From the NCBI RefSeq assembly GCF_000378045.1, contig NZ_KB899114.1:1-64000 (forward strand): a stretch of 64,000 nucleotides of DNA, written 5' to 3'. Of the stretch, positions 34,471-43,113 are shown in pieces (position 1 is the stretch's first letter; each line of letters begins with the position of its first letter). This stretch comes from Marinobacterium rhizophilum DSM 18822. Its GTDB lineage: Bacteria > Pseudomonadota > Gammaproteobacteria > Pseudomonadales > Balneatricaceae. A program made the translations under genes and the position numbers. Below the pieces are notes generated by a model. It worked only from the letters and a program-made list of their open reading frames with translations, was not told the origin of the DNA and did no database searches.

Positions 34471-37026
34471 TCAGCTGGCCATCATTTTTACGGGGACGGC
34501 CGGTGTATTGGCGGCTTTTTCCTCGGCGGTGGCGGGGCGGATCTGGTCACGCTCCATCACAAACACCACGTTACTGTCGGTCTCTTCGGAGTTGACGAAG
34601 GGACGGAAACGCTTGAGGGCTTCAGGGTCCTCAATGGTTTTCTTCCACTCGCATTCGTAGGTACCGATGACCTGCTGCATCTGTTCTTCAAGTTCCGCCC
34701 CAAGGCCGAGGGAGTCCTCAATGATGACCTGACGCAGGTAGTCCAGGCCGCCTTCGAGGTTATCCATCCAGACGGACGTGCGCTGCAGGCGATCAGCCGT
34801 CTTGACGTAGAACATCAGGAAACGGTCGATGTATTTGATCAGCGTTGCTTTGTCGAGATCCGTGGCAAACAGGTCGGCGTGGCGTGGTTTCATGCCGCCG
34901 TTGCCGCACAGGTAGAGGTTCCAGCCGTTCTCGGTGGCAATGATGCCCACGTCCTTGCTCTGTGCCTCGGCGCACTCGCGGGTGCAGCCCGAAACGGCAA
35001 ACTTGATCTTGTGGGGCGAACGCAGGCCCTTGTAGCGGTTCTCCACCTCGATGGCCAGGCCAACGCTGTCGTCGACGCCGTAGCGGCACCAGGTGCTGCC
35101 GACACAGGATTTCACGGTACGCAGCGACTTACCGTAGGCATGGCCGGTTTCAAAGCCCGCATCCACCAGAATGCGCCAGATCTCGGGCAGCTGCTCAAGG
35201 CGGGCGCCGAACAGGTCGATACGCTGGCCGCCGGTAACCTTGGTGTAGAGGTTAAACTGTTTGGCCACCTGGCCCAGCACGATCAGCTTGTCGGGGGTGA
35301 TCTCACCGCCAGCGACACGGGGCACGACGGAGTAGGTGCCGTCTTTTTGCATGTTGGCCAGGAAGGTATCGTTGGTGTCCTGCAGACCGACATGTGGCTT
35401 TTTCAGCACGAATTCGTTCCAGCACGAGGCCAGGATGGAGGCGGCGGTCGGCTTGCATATTTCACAACCCTTGCCCTGGCCGTGTTTGTGCAGCAGCTCG
35501 TCAAAGGACTTGATCTGGTCTACGCGCACCAGATGGTAGAGTTCCTGGCGGGTGTAGTCGAAATGCTCGCAGAGGTTGCGGTTGACTTCCACGCCGCGGC
35601 TTTCCAGTTCATGGTTTACCAGGTTGGTCAGCAGGGCTGCGCAGCCGCCGCAGCCGGTGGCCGCCTTGGTGCAGGATTTCACGTCGCCAAGATTCGTCGC
35701 GCCGTTATCGATCGCCTGGCAGATATCACCCTTGGATACGTCGTGGCAGGAGCAGATCTGCGCTGCTTCAGGCAGCGCGGCAACGCCAAGGCCGGCCGGT
35801 TTGCCGTCACCGCCGCGCTGGGGCAGGATCAGGCTGTCCGGGAATTCCGGCAGCTCAATGCCGTTCAGGGCGTACTGCAGCAGGGTGCCGTAATCTTCAG
35901 CGTCACCCACCAGGATCGCGCCCAGCAGCGTGCTGCCACTTTCATTGACGACGATTTTCTTGTAAACGCCGCAGGCTTCATCCAGGTAGGTGTAGTTGCG
36001 CGCGCCCGGCGTATGACCATGGGCGTCGCCGATGCTGGCAACATCCACGCCCATGAGCTTGAGTTTGGTGCTCATGTCGGCACCAAGGAACTGCTTGTCT
36101 TCGCCCAGCAGCTTGGCAACAGCGACCTTGGCCATGTTGTAACCGGGTGCTACCAGGCCGAAGATGCGACCGTTCCAGAGCGCACATTCACCGATGGCGA
36201 AGATGTTCTTGTCTGATGTGAGGCAGTCGTTGTCGATCACGATACCGCCGCGCTCGCCCACTTCCAGGCCACAGCTGCGGGCCAGTTCGTCGCGGGGGCG
36301 GATGCCGGCCGAGAACAGGATGACATCGGTTTCCAGCACTTCGCCATCGGCAAATTCCATGCGGTGCACGGCGTTCTCGCCATCCACGATCTGCTGGGTG
36401 TTCTTGCCGGTGTGTACCCGCACGCCCAGGTCTTCAATCTTGTCGCGCAGCACCTTGCCGCCGGCATCATCGAGCTGCACGGCCATCAGGCGGGGCGCAA
36501 ATTCAACCACGTGGGTTTCCAGTCCCAGATCGCGCAGTGCCTTGGCGGCTTCCAGGCCCAGCAGGCCACCGCCCACGACTACACCGCTGCGGCCCTTGGC
36601 GGCGCTGGCGGTAATGGCTTCGAGATCCTCGATGGTGCGGTAGACCAGGCAGTGCTCACGATCATGGCCGGGTACCGGCGGCACGAAGGGGAATGAGCCT
36701 GTGGCCATAATGATCTGGTCGTAGGCCAGTTCCACACCGCTGTCGCTGGTGACGGTCTGGTTTTCGCGATCGATGCTCACGACCTTTTCGTTCAGGCGAA
36801 CGTTGTAGCCCCATTCGGCATACTGAGCCGGCTGGCCCATGGCCAGGTCTTCGGCCGTCTTGCCGGAGAAGTAAGCGCTCAGCTGGACGCGGTCATAGGC
36901 CAGACGCGGTTCTTCGCAGAATACGGTGACGTCAAAGCGGTCGGCTGCGCCACTTTCAGCAAGGCTGGCGAGGAATTGGTGACCGACCATGCCATTGCCG
37001 ATCAGGATCAGTTTAGTTTTGTTCAT
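34471..37026 (-). CDS. nirB: NADH-dependent nitrite reductase large subunit
   Basis: The 851-aa protein is full length for NirB. The N-terminal FAD/NAD domains have GNGMVGHQFL (about 9-18) and VVGGGLLGLEAAKAL (about 148). Two BFD-like [2Fe-2S] cysteine clusters follow (CSCHDVSKGD...CTKAATGCGGC, and EICKPTAA). The C-terminal half binds siroheme/[4Fe-4S]: CVGSTWCRYG, SGCTRECAEAQSKDVG and CGNGGMKP. It reduces nitrite to ammonium with NirD. It lies 79 bp after the FAD oxidoreductase gene without its own leader terminator, so it is probably co-transcribed with that gene. Confidence 0.97.
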   Translation of the reverse strand: MNKTKLILIGNGMVGHQFLASLAESGAADRFDVTVFCEEPRLAYDRVQLSAYFSGKTAEDLAMGQPAQYAEWGYNVRLNEKVVSIDRENQTVTSDSGVELAYDQIIMATGSFPFVPPVPGHDREHCLVYRTIEDLEAITASAAKGRSGVVVGGGLLGLEAAKALRDLGLETHVVEFAPRLMAVQLDDAGGKVLRDKIEDLGVRVHTGKNTQQIVDGENAVHRMEFADGEVLETDVILFSAGIRPRDELARSCGLEVGERGGIVIDNDCLTSDKNIFAIGECALWNGRIFGLVAPGYNMAKVAVAKLLGEDKQFLGADMSTKLKLMGVDVASIGDAHGHTPGARNYTYLDEACGVYKKIVVNESGSTLLGAILVGDAEDYGTLLQYALNGIELPEFPDSLILPQRGGDGKPAGLGVAALPEAAQICSCHDVSKGDICQAIDNGATNLGDVKSCTKAATGCGGCAALLTNLVNHELESRGVEVNRNLCEHFDYTRQELYHLVRVDQIKSFDELLHKHGQGKGCEICKPTAASILASCWNEFVLKKPHVGLQDTNDTFLANMQKDGTYSVVPRVAGGEITPDKLIVLGQVAKQFNLYTKVTGGQRIDLFGARLEQLPEIWRILVDAGFETGHAYGKSLRTVKSCVGSTWCRYGVDDSVGLAIEVENRYKGLRSPHKIKFAVSGCTRECAEAQSKDVGIIATENGWNLYLCGNGGMKPRHADLFATDLDKATLIKYIDRFLMFYVKTADRLQRTSVWMDNLEGGLDYLRQVIIEDSLGLGAELEEQMQQVIGTYECEWKKTIEDPEALKRFRPFVNSEETDSNVVFVMERDQIRPATAEEKAANTPAVPVKMMAS

Positions 37027-37105
37027 GGGGTTACTCCCGTTACGGATTCTGTGGCTGGAACGGACCGAGTACAGCTGGATCGATCTGCAAGTGTGTGTTC
37101 AGTGT

Positions 37106-38365
37106 TCATACGGCGATTTCTTGAATGGCGAGCGTGGCGGGCACGCTCGGGTTGTCGTCGGTGCACGGGGGGCGGCCAAACAGCAGCGCCGGTTTCAGGT
37201 CGCTGAGGTCGGCCTGGCGCTGCATCAGTTCGAAGTACCACTGTCCGTCCTGTGCATCGCCGTAGAGCACCGCGCCCACCAGGCGGTTGTTGCGCAGCAG
37301 CAGCTTGCGATAAACGCCGCTGTGCGGATCGCTGAAGGTCAGGCTGTCCAGATCAGGGGCATCCAGGTATTCGCCGGCGCTGAACAGGTTGATGCCGGAG
37401 ACCTTGAGCTTGGTGGGCACCGGTGCATCGCGATAGGGAGTGGCCAGACCCCGGACCAGTCGATCTGCCAGCAGGCGAGCCTGCTCCCAGATCGGTGCGA
37501 CCAGTCCGAAGGTCCGTCCACGGTGCTCGATACATTCCCCCAGCGCGCTGATAGCGGTATCGCTGCTGCGCAGCAGGTCGTCGACCTGCAGGCCGCGGCC
37601 GCAGTCGAGTCCGGCAGCGCGTGCCAGGGTGCTGTTGGGGGTAATGCCCGTGGCGATAACGGCCAGCTGGGCGTTCAGGCGGGTGCCGCTTTTGAGCACC
37701 GCCGCCTGCAGGACTCGCTCGCCCTCGAAATGACTGATTTCATCGCCCAGCACAAACCGGATGCCGCGCGTGGCCAGCTCTGCGCGCAGCAGTTCACCGG
37801 CCAGGGGGTCGAGCTGGCGATTCATCAGCCAGTCGCCGCGATGGATCAGGGTGACTTTCAGGCCTTTCTTGGCCAGGGCGTGGGCCGCTTCCAGCCCCAG
37901 CAGGCCGCCGCCAACGACCAGCGCATCCCGGCTGCAGGCGCTTTGCGCGATGATCTGTTCGACATCCTGCTCGGTGCGAAAGTCGTAGATGCCCGGCAGC
38001 GACTGATTTGCAGCCTCGATGCTGGCCGGGCGCGAGCCGGTGGCCAGAATCAGCTGGTCGTAGTCGCATACCCGGCCGTTCTGGCTGATGACGCGGCGCT
38101 GTGCCCGGTCGATCTGCACCACGGCATCGCCGCTATGCAGCGTAATGGCGTGGCTTTTGTACCAGGCGGTGGTTTTCAGCTGAATGGATTTGCGATCGGT
38201 TTCGCCGGCCAGCAGGGGCGACAGCTGAATGCGGTTATAGGCACCACCGGGCTCTTCGCCGAACACAGTGATCTGGTAGCTACTGGCGCCGCGGCTCAAC
38301 AGCTCGTCGAGCAGGCGGCTGGTTGCCATGCCGTTACCAATAATGACCAGTTTCTGTTGTTCCAT
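37106..38365 (-). CDS. FAD-dependent NAD(P)H oxidoreductase of nitrate assimilation (NasB/NirB N-terminal type)
   Basis: A 419-aa flavoprotein homologous to the N-terminal half of NirB and to rubredoxin reductases: GNGMATSRLLDELL (about 9-22), LATGSRPASI, VVGGGLLGLEAAHALAKKG (about 146), and RGLQVDDLLRSSDTAISALGECIEHRG. It ends before any Fe-S or siroheme domain. It likely passes electrons from NAD(P)H to the ferredoxin domain of NasA. It heads the oxidoreductase-nirB-nirD transcript and has a complete leader with sigma-54 promoter and attenuator. The true electron donor is not proven. Confidence 0.88.
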   Translation of the reverse strand: MEQQKLVIIGNGMATSRLLDELLSRGASSYQITVFGEEPGGAYNRIQLSPLLAGETDRKSIQLKTTAWYKSHAITLHSGDAVVQIDRAQRRVISQNGRVCDYDQLILATGSRPASIEAANQSLPGIYDFRTEQDVEQIIAQSACSRDALVVGGGLLGLEAAHALAKKGLKVTLIHRGDWLMNRQLDPLAGELLRAELATRGIRFVLGDEISHFEGERVLQAAVLKSGTRLNAQLAVIATGITPNSTLARAAGLDCGRGLQVDDLLRSSDTAISALGECIEHRGRTFGLVAPIWEQARLLADRLVRGLATPYRDAPVPTKLKVSGINLFSAGEYLDAPDLDSLTFSDPHSGVYRKLLLRNNRLVGAVLYGDAQDGQWYFELMQRQADLSDLKPALLFGRPPCTDDNPSVPATLAIQEIAV

Positions 38366-38395
38366 CCGTTGCCGGCTCCGTCATAAAAAATCAAC

Positions 38396-38469
38396 AAAAA
38401 AAGGCGTTCATCAGCCGTGCGCAATGACACGGGGATGAACGCCTTTGTTCAGTGGACTCTTGTGAGTCC
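38396..38469 (-). promoter_or_regulatory. NasT-type antitermination leader of the oxidoreductase-nirBD transcript
   Basis: Minus strand: hairpin GGACTC/GAGTCC with loop ACAA (38469-38454). Two bases later TGAAC/GTTCA closes hexaloop AAAGGC (38451-38436). The overlapping terminator AGGCGTTCATC/GATGAACGCCT (38444-38402) ends in a T-run to 38396. The same hexaloop and the same overlap logic as the other three leaders. This is the most compact copy, starting about 12 bases after the predicted transcription start. Confidence 0.8.
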
Positions 38470-38492
38470 GTCGCTTTGTTGTTTTATATTAA

Positions 38493-38507
38493 GCAGAGAC
38501 CGTGCCA
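38493..38507 (-). promoter_or_regulatory. Sigma-54 promoter of the oxidoreductase-nirBD transcript
   Basis: TGGCACG, GTCT, CTGC on the minus strand, nearly the consensus -24/-12 element with correct spacing. Predicted start near 38481. The remaining ~210 bp up to the kinase gene (38508-38721) shows no gene; NtrC sites were not resolved. Confidence 0.7.
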
Positions 38508-38721
38508 AGTATTGAAAATACTTGTATTACAAGGTGATAGCGCCGGTTTCAGGTGCCGCGGCAGGATGTGTAATGCACCGAATAGGGTGCAAGCCCCGGC
38601 TTGGTGCCATGTTTTGGTGCGAAAGCGCCCTGTGTGTGACGGGCCTTTGCGGCATTGCTCCCCGGTATGGCACCGCGTGCGGGCCGTAGTGCGGCATGCG
38701 TTACTCACCCGCTGCACGGCT

Positions 38722-40455
38722 TTAAAGTAGCGCCTGCAGCAGGTTGGTCAGCAGCAGAACGCCGGCAATGAGCTGCCAGCCGAGCAGGGGGTTACGCGTC
38801 ATCAGGGGTTGGTCGCGTACTCGGGCCTCGAGTTGACTGTTGGGGGTGGTCAGATCATGCAGGAACTCCGAGTAGGCGTTATAGCGATGAATCGGATTGG
38901 GTTGCAACGCCTTGCGCAGACAGCCTTCCATCCAGAAAGGCAGGTCCTTGCGGTGCTTGAGTGCCGGAATGTAGTGCAGTTCGCCATAGTGCTCGATGCG
39001 ACAGCGTTTGACGGACGGCTCCGCATAGGGCAGCTGGCCGGTGATCATTTCGTAGCAGATCACGGCAAGCGAAAACAGGTCGGCACGAAAACTGCCTTGC
39101 TGGCCCATCAGGTATTCCGGTGCCACATAGTTTACCGAGCCCTGGGGAATGGATTTGTCCAGCGGTGAAACCATTTCCTCGATGCCGGCGATACGTACCG
39201 TGCCGAAATCCAGAATGCGGACTCGGCCATCGTGATCGATCATGATGTTTTCGGGCTTGAGGTCCTGGTGCACCATTTCTGCCCGCTGAAAGGCGCGCAA
39301 GCCCGCGATAATCTGTCGCATCAGGTCACGGACCTTGTCGAGCGGTGGCTGGGGGTTGTCCTGCATCCACTGGCGCAGGTTCTGGCCCTCTATATACTCG
39401 CCCAGGTAATACATCAGGCGCTTGGGGTGCGGCGGGGCAAAGGTTTTCATCACATTGGGATGATCCAGCCTGCGCCCGACCCACTCCTCGCGCATGAAGC
39501 CGTCCAGGTAGAGGTTATCCTCGCTGAAATTCTCCGAGGGGGCCTTGAGTACATAGACCTGGCCACTTTCCAGATCCTTGACGCGGTACATGTGGCTGCG
39601 GGTACCGCTGAAAATGATATCCAGCACCTCGTAGCCGTCGATGCGGTTGCCGACACTCAGCACGGGCGGAATGGGCAGCGCACTGAGGCGCTGAAAGTTT
39701 TCATCCAGGGTTTCCAGCGGCAGCTGATCAACCTCAATCAGCAGGGCCGTGAGGTTGTCGTCACTGCCGGCTTCCATGGCCTGCTCGATCAGCAGGGCAC
39801 TGGCGGCGACGGGGTCGCTGGGGTGGCGGGCGAGCAGCTGGCTGATCTGAGTCCGCGTCAGGTGCTCATGTACACCGTCGGTGGTGAGCAGAATACGGTC
39901 TCCGGGTTCCAGGGTCTGGGTACGGTAGTCCAGCTCCAGATGCTGGTCGGCGCCAAAGGCCCGGGATAAATAATTGCGGCCGTGTTCAACGTGTACATGA
40001 TCGCGCGTCAGCTGTTCCATCTCGGCGCCGCGGCAGTGCCAGATTCGACTGTCACCGACATGAAAGCAGTGCAGCGTATTGGATTTGAAGATGACCGCCG
40101 AAAAGGTGCACATCATGCTGTCGTCGTGGCCCAGCCGGCTAGCATTCTGCTGATGCAGCCAGCTGTTGAGGCTCGATACCACGCGAGCGGCTGCATGACG
40201 GGTGCTCCAGCTGTCTGGCGTGCTGAAATAGTCGTTAATGAAGCTGGTTACCGCCGTTTGACTGGCGATATGGGAGTCGGCGCAGCTGCTGACACCGTCC
40301 GCGATGACCGCCGCTGCACCTTTGAGCAGCAGTGCCTGGTCGTCCGGGGCATGGGCGGCAAAGGCATCCTGGTTTTGCGGCTTGACACCGGCGATCGACT
40401 GGCCACCGAAGCGGACTTTCAGCTTGGCGGCGGCGCTCTTGGGCGGGTTTATCAT
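38722..40455 (-). CDS. Fused PP2C phosphatase / Ser-Thr protein kinase with C-terminal membrane anchor
   Basis: The first ~245 residues are a PP2C-type phosphatase: NQDAFAA, ADGVSSCADSH, GDSRIWHCR, TTDGVHEHL and GSDDNLTALLIEVD give the metal-binding Asp residues. Residues ~270-540 are a Hanks-type kinase: VLKAPS (Lys), VHQDLKPENIMID (HQD in place of HRD), ILDFGTV, and GSVNYVAPEYLMG. A hydrophobic C-terminus (LLGWQLIAGVLLLTNLLQALL) anchors it to the membrane. It follows the narK gene by 74 bp on the same strand. P. aeruginosa has a kinase gene in the same position (between nirB and nasA transporter), so the association is conserved. Its substrate is unknown. Confidence 0.9.
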   Translation of the reverse strand: MINPPKSAAAKLKVRFGGQSIAGVKPQNQDAFAAHAPDDQALLLKGAAAVIADGVSSCADSHIASQTAVTSFINDYFSTPDSWSTRHAAARVVSSLNSWLHQQNASRLGHDDSMMCTFSAVIFKSNTLHCFHVGDSRIWHCRGAEMEQLTRDHVHVEHGRNYLSRAFGADQHLELDYRTQTLEPGDRILLTTDGVHEHLTRTQISQLLARHPSDPVAASALLIEQAMEAGSDDNLTALLIEVDQLPLETLDENFQRLSALPIPPVLSVGNRIDGYEVLDIIFSGTRSHMYRVKDLESGQVYVLKAPSENFSEDNLYLDGFMREEWVGRRLDHPNVMKTFAPPHPKRLMYYLGEYIEGQNLRQWMQDNPQPPLDKVRDLMRQIIAGLRAFQRAEMVHQDLKPENIMIDHDGRVRILDFGTVRIAGIEEMVSPLDKSIPQGSVNYVAPEYLMGQQGSFRADLFSLAVICYEMITGQLPYAEPSVKRCRIEHYGELHYIPALKHRKDLPFWMEGCLRKALQPNPIHRYNAYSEFLHDLTTPNSQLEARVRDQPLMTRNPLLGWQLIAGVLLLTNLLQALL

Positions 40456-40529
40456 TGTGGTTTCAACACCTCAAAAGGGGGCGAAGCCTTACGGCCGCGC
40501 CCCCTGGTTAGATCCCGTCAGCGTGCAGA

Positions 40530-41999
40530 TCAGGAGACGTTGATCAGCTCGACACTGCCATCTGCATTCACTTCAGCCATGTGGCCGCGGGGCTCTTCGA
40601 GCAGCAGCAGGGCGACAAATCCGAGCACTGCAGTCGCTGCGATGACCATGAAGAACGTCTGGTAGCTGACCAGTGACAGCACGGTGAGATAGAACACCGC
40701 GCCAACGTTACCGTAGGCGCCCGTCATGCCGGCAACCTGGCCGGTGAGGCGACGCTTGATCAGCGGTACCACCGCGAAGACGGCCCCTTCACCTGCCTGG
40801 ACAAAGAACGAACAGGCCATGGCGGCGATCACGGCCAGGGCCAGAGGCCAGCTGCTGTCGATAACCGACATCACACCATAGCCGACGGCCAGGCCTGCGG
40901 TCAGTACCAGCAGGGTGGATTTGCGTCCGCAGCGGTCACTGATCAGGCCGCCCGCCGGGCGCGACATCAGGTTCATGAAAGCATAGCCCGAGGCGAGCAG
41001 GCCGGCATAGACCATGTCCAGTTCGAAAACGTCGGCGAAGAACAGCGGCAGCATCGATACCACGGCCAGCTCCGAGCCAAAGGTGGCGAAATAGAGCACA
41101 TTCAGTACAGCAACCTGCTTGAATTTGTAGCGGTGCATCTCCGGTACGGGCTGGGTGAATATTTCCCGGTTAACACGGTAGGCGCCGTAGCAGTCGTAGA
41201 CAAAGAAGACTGCCAGACCGACGTAGATAAAGAACGCGGTGGTGCTGCTCAGGATCGAAACGCCATTGGGGGAGAGTTTCCAGCACAGCAGGGCCAGTGC
41301 GGCATACAGGGGGATTTTCATGATCAGCAGGAAGACGAAGTCGCCCTTGCTGGTAACTTCCATGCCGCCGATACGCTTGGGCTTGAAGTAGGTCGAGCCC
41401 TTGGGAGTGTCGGAAACATTGAAATACCAGATCACACTGAACACCAGGCACAGCAGGCCGGTGATGCCCACGGCATAGCGCCAGCCGTCTTCACCGCCGA
41501 AGATCAGCGCCAGGGTTGGCAGCAGCATGGCGGCGGCAGCGGAACCAAAGTTGCCCCAGCCACCGTAGATGCCTTCGGCCGTACCCAGTTCGTTGGCCGG
41601 GAACCATTCGCTCACCATGCGAATGCCCACCACGAAGCCTGCACCGATAAAGCCGAGCAGGAAACGGGCGATGGCAGCCTGGGTGAAGTCCTGGGCCAGG
41701 GCGAACATGAAGCACGGCAGGCTGCAGAAGAACAGCAGTGCAGCGTACACATGACGCGGGCCGTATTTGTCAGTCAGCATGCCGATCAGCACTCGGGCCG
41801 GAATGGTCAGGGCGACGTTGAGAATCAGCAGGGTCTTGATCTGGTCAGTGGTCAGTCCCAGGGATGTCTTGATCACGCCCAGTAGCGGCGCGAAGTTGAA
41901 CCAGACAAAGAATGTCAGGAAGAAGGCGATCCAGCTCATGTGCAGGATCTTCATTTTGCCGGTAAAGGCAAACAGGTTGAGCTTGGTGTGATCAGTCAT
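40530..41999 (-). CDS. Nitrate/nitrite transporter of the NNP (NarK) family
   Basis: A 489-aa MFS carrier with 12 predicted helices. Family markers are FAPLLGVIKTSLGLT, the nitrate-signature segment SEWFPANELGTAEGIYGGWGNFGSAAAAM in helix 5, and SRPAGGLISDRCGRK between helices 8 and 9. It imports nitrate for assimilation; with NrtABC the cell has two uptake routes. ATG 41999 (MTDHTKLNLFAF) was chosen because the frame continuing to 42083 runs through the attenuator hairpin. It is the first gene of the narK-kinase unit and has its own leader. Confidence 0.93.
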   Translation of the reverse strand: MTDHTKLNLFAFTGKMKILHMSWIAFFLTFFVWFNFAPLLGVIKTSLGLTTDQIKTLLILNVALTIPARVLIGMLTDKYGPRHVYAALLFFCSLPCFMFALAQDFTQAAIARFLLGFIGAGFVVGIRMVSEWFPANELGTAEGIYGGWGNFGSAAAAMLLPTLALIFGGEDGWRYAVGITGLLCLVFSVIWYFNVSDTPKGSTYFKPKRIGGMEVTSKGDFVFLLIMKIPLYAALALLCWKLSPNGVSILSSTTAFFIYVGLAVFFVYDCYGAYRVNREIFTQPVPEMHRYKFKQVAVLNVLYFATFGSELAVVSMLPLFFADVFELDMVYAGLLASGYAFMNLMSRPAGGLISDRCGRKSTLLVLTAGLAVGYGVMSVIDSSWPLALAVIAAMACSFFVQAGEGAVFAVVPLIKRRLTGQVAGMTGAYGNVGAVFYLTVLSLVSYQTFFMVIAATAVLGFVALLLLEEPRGHMAEVNADGSVELINVS

Positions 42000-42032
42000 A
42001 GTTTTTATTTCCATTCCTGGGCCAGCAAGTGC

Positions 42033-42117
42033 AAAAAAAATGGCGTTCAAACGGTCCCGTTGCCGGGAAAGCTTGAACGCCATTGTTCAAATTTGGTGCA
42101 ATTACCCGTTTCTGGGC
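42033..42117 (-). promoter_or_regulatory. NasT-type antitermination leader of the narK-kinase transcript
   Basis: Minus strand: hairpin GCCC/GGGT around AGAAAC (42117-42104), then TTGAAC/GTTCAA closing hexaloop AATGGC (42090-42073). The overlapping terminator ATGGCGTTCAA/TTGAACGCCAT (42083-42040) is followed by eight T. Same hexaloop as in the nasA leader. Confidence 0.78.
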
Positions 42118-42149
42118 TTTGTTTCGGTGCGTCAGGAAGTGCCTTTTTA

Positions 42150-42164
42150 GCCTATTCTGAGCCC
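42150..42164 (-). promoter_or_regulatory. Weak sigma-54-like promoter of narK
   Basis: GGGCTCA, GAAT, AGGC on the minus strand preserves GG-N10-GC but deviates from consensus elsewhere. A second candidate nearby (AGGCAC... at about 42143) has 11 instead of 10 bases between GG and GC. Confidence 0.3.
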
Positions 42165-42183
42165 ATAACGCCTTTGTTATGGG

Positions 42184-43098
42184 TCAGGCGGCAGTGGAGG
42201 CTGTCGTTTCTCCTGGTGTTGACTTAACTATATGCATGTCCTGTGCCAACTGCGGCGCATCAGCGGCTGTTTTGGCGGCTTTCTGTGCGGGTGCTGCGCT
42301 TTGGCTGTCGCCTTCGACCGGTTTGTGCTGCTTCTCGTAGAGGAAACTCAGCACTTCATGGCGATAGTGGTTGTAGCGGACATCATCAGCCAGTTCGATG
42401 CGGTTGCGCGGCCGCTCCAGATCAATGTCGAGTATTTCCCCGACGGTTGCGGCAGGGCCGTTGGTCATCATGACGATGCGGTCCGACAGCAGTACCGCTT
42501 CGTCGACATCATGGGTGATCATGATCACAGTGTTGTTGAGTCGCGCCTGGATCTCCATCAGGGAGTCTTGCAGGTGAGCCCGGGTCAGGGCATCCAGTGC
42601 GCCGAACGGTTCGTCCATCAGCAAGATCTTGGGCTGCATGGCCAGCGCCCGGGCAATACCGACACGCTGCTTCATGCCGCCGGATATTTCATCCGGGCGC
42701 TTGTGCAGGGCGTGACTCATGTGGACCAGTTCGAGGTTGTGCTCGATCCATTCCTTCATTTCGGCGCGGCTTTTGGTGTTGCGAAAGACCTGCTTGACTG
42801 CCAGCTCGACGTTCTCGTATGCACTGAGCCAGGGCAGCAGCGAGTGGTTCTGGAACACGACGGCGCGCTCCGGGCCGGGTTCGCGTACCTCTTTGCCCTC
42901 CAGAACCACGCCGCCTTCGGTGGCCTCGTAGAGGCCGGCAACCAGGTTGAGCACCGTGGACTTGCCGCAGCCGGAGTGGCCGATCAGGGAGACGAATTCG
43001 CCCTGGTTTATTTTCAGGTTAACGCCGTCCAATGCACGGAAAGGGCCGCGCGAGGTCGGAAAATCGATTGCCACGCCGGTAAGTTCCAGATGTGTCAT
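42184..43098 (-). CDS. nrtC: Nitrate ABC transporter ATP-binding protein
   Basis: The 304-aa ATPase has Walker A GHSGCGKST (about 40), Q-loop VVFQNHSLLPWLSAYENVELAV, signature ISGGMKQRVGIARALAM, Walker B ILLMDEPFGALD and HDVDEAVLLSDRI. It is of the NrtD/TauB/SsuB group and lacks the fused substrate-binding domain of cyanobacterial NrtC. ATG 43098 follows AGGAG at normal spacing; ATG 43113 lies in the nrtB-nrtC gap. The C-terminus carries a ~45-residue Ala/Gln/Thr-rich tail after YNHYRHEVLSFLYEKQ, unusual and of unknown role. Third gene of nrtABC. Confidence 0.92.
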   Translation of the reverse strand: MTHLELTGVAIDFPTSRGPFRALDGVNLKINQGEFVSLIGHSGCGKSTVLNLVAGLYEATEGGVVLEGKEVREPGPERAVVFQNHSLLPWLSAYENVELAVKQVFRNTKSRAEMKEWIEHNLELVHMSHALHKRPDEISGGMKQRVGIARALAMQPKILLMDEPFGALDALTRAHLQDSLMEIQARLNNTVIMITHDVDEAVLLSDRIVMMTNGPAATVGEILDIDLERPRNRIELADDVRYNHYRHEVLSFLYEKQHKPVEGDSQSAAPAQKAAKTAADAPQLAQDMHIVKSTPGETTASTAA

Positions 43099-43113
43099 GG
43101 AGTATCTCCTCAA

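Noticed and set aside
34405-36216. 603-aa open frame on the plus strand
   Set aside because: Antisense to nirB; GC-rich codon bias opens the opposite strand. No domain or ribosome site.
36989-38386. 465-aa open frame on the plus strand
   Set aside because: Antisense to the FAD oxidoreductase, which has intact FAD/NAD motifs; the shadow also runs through the attenuator hairpin.
42000-42083. 28-residue N-terminal extension of the narK frame
   Set aside because: It would begin inside the hexaloop of the leader and translate the terminator hairpin; ATG 41999 gives the normal NNP N-terminus.
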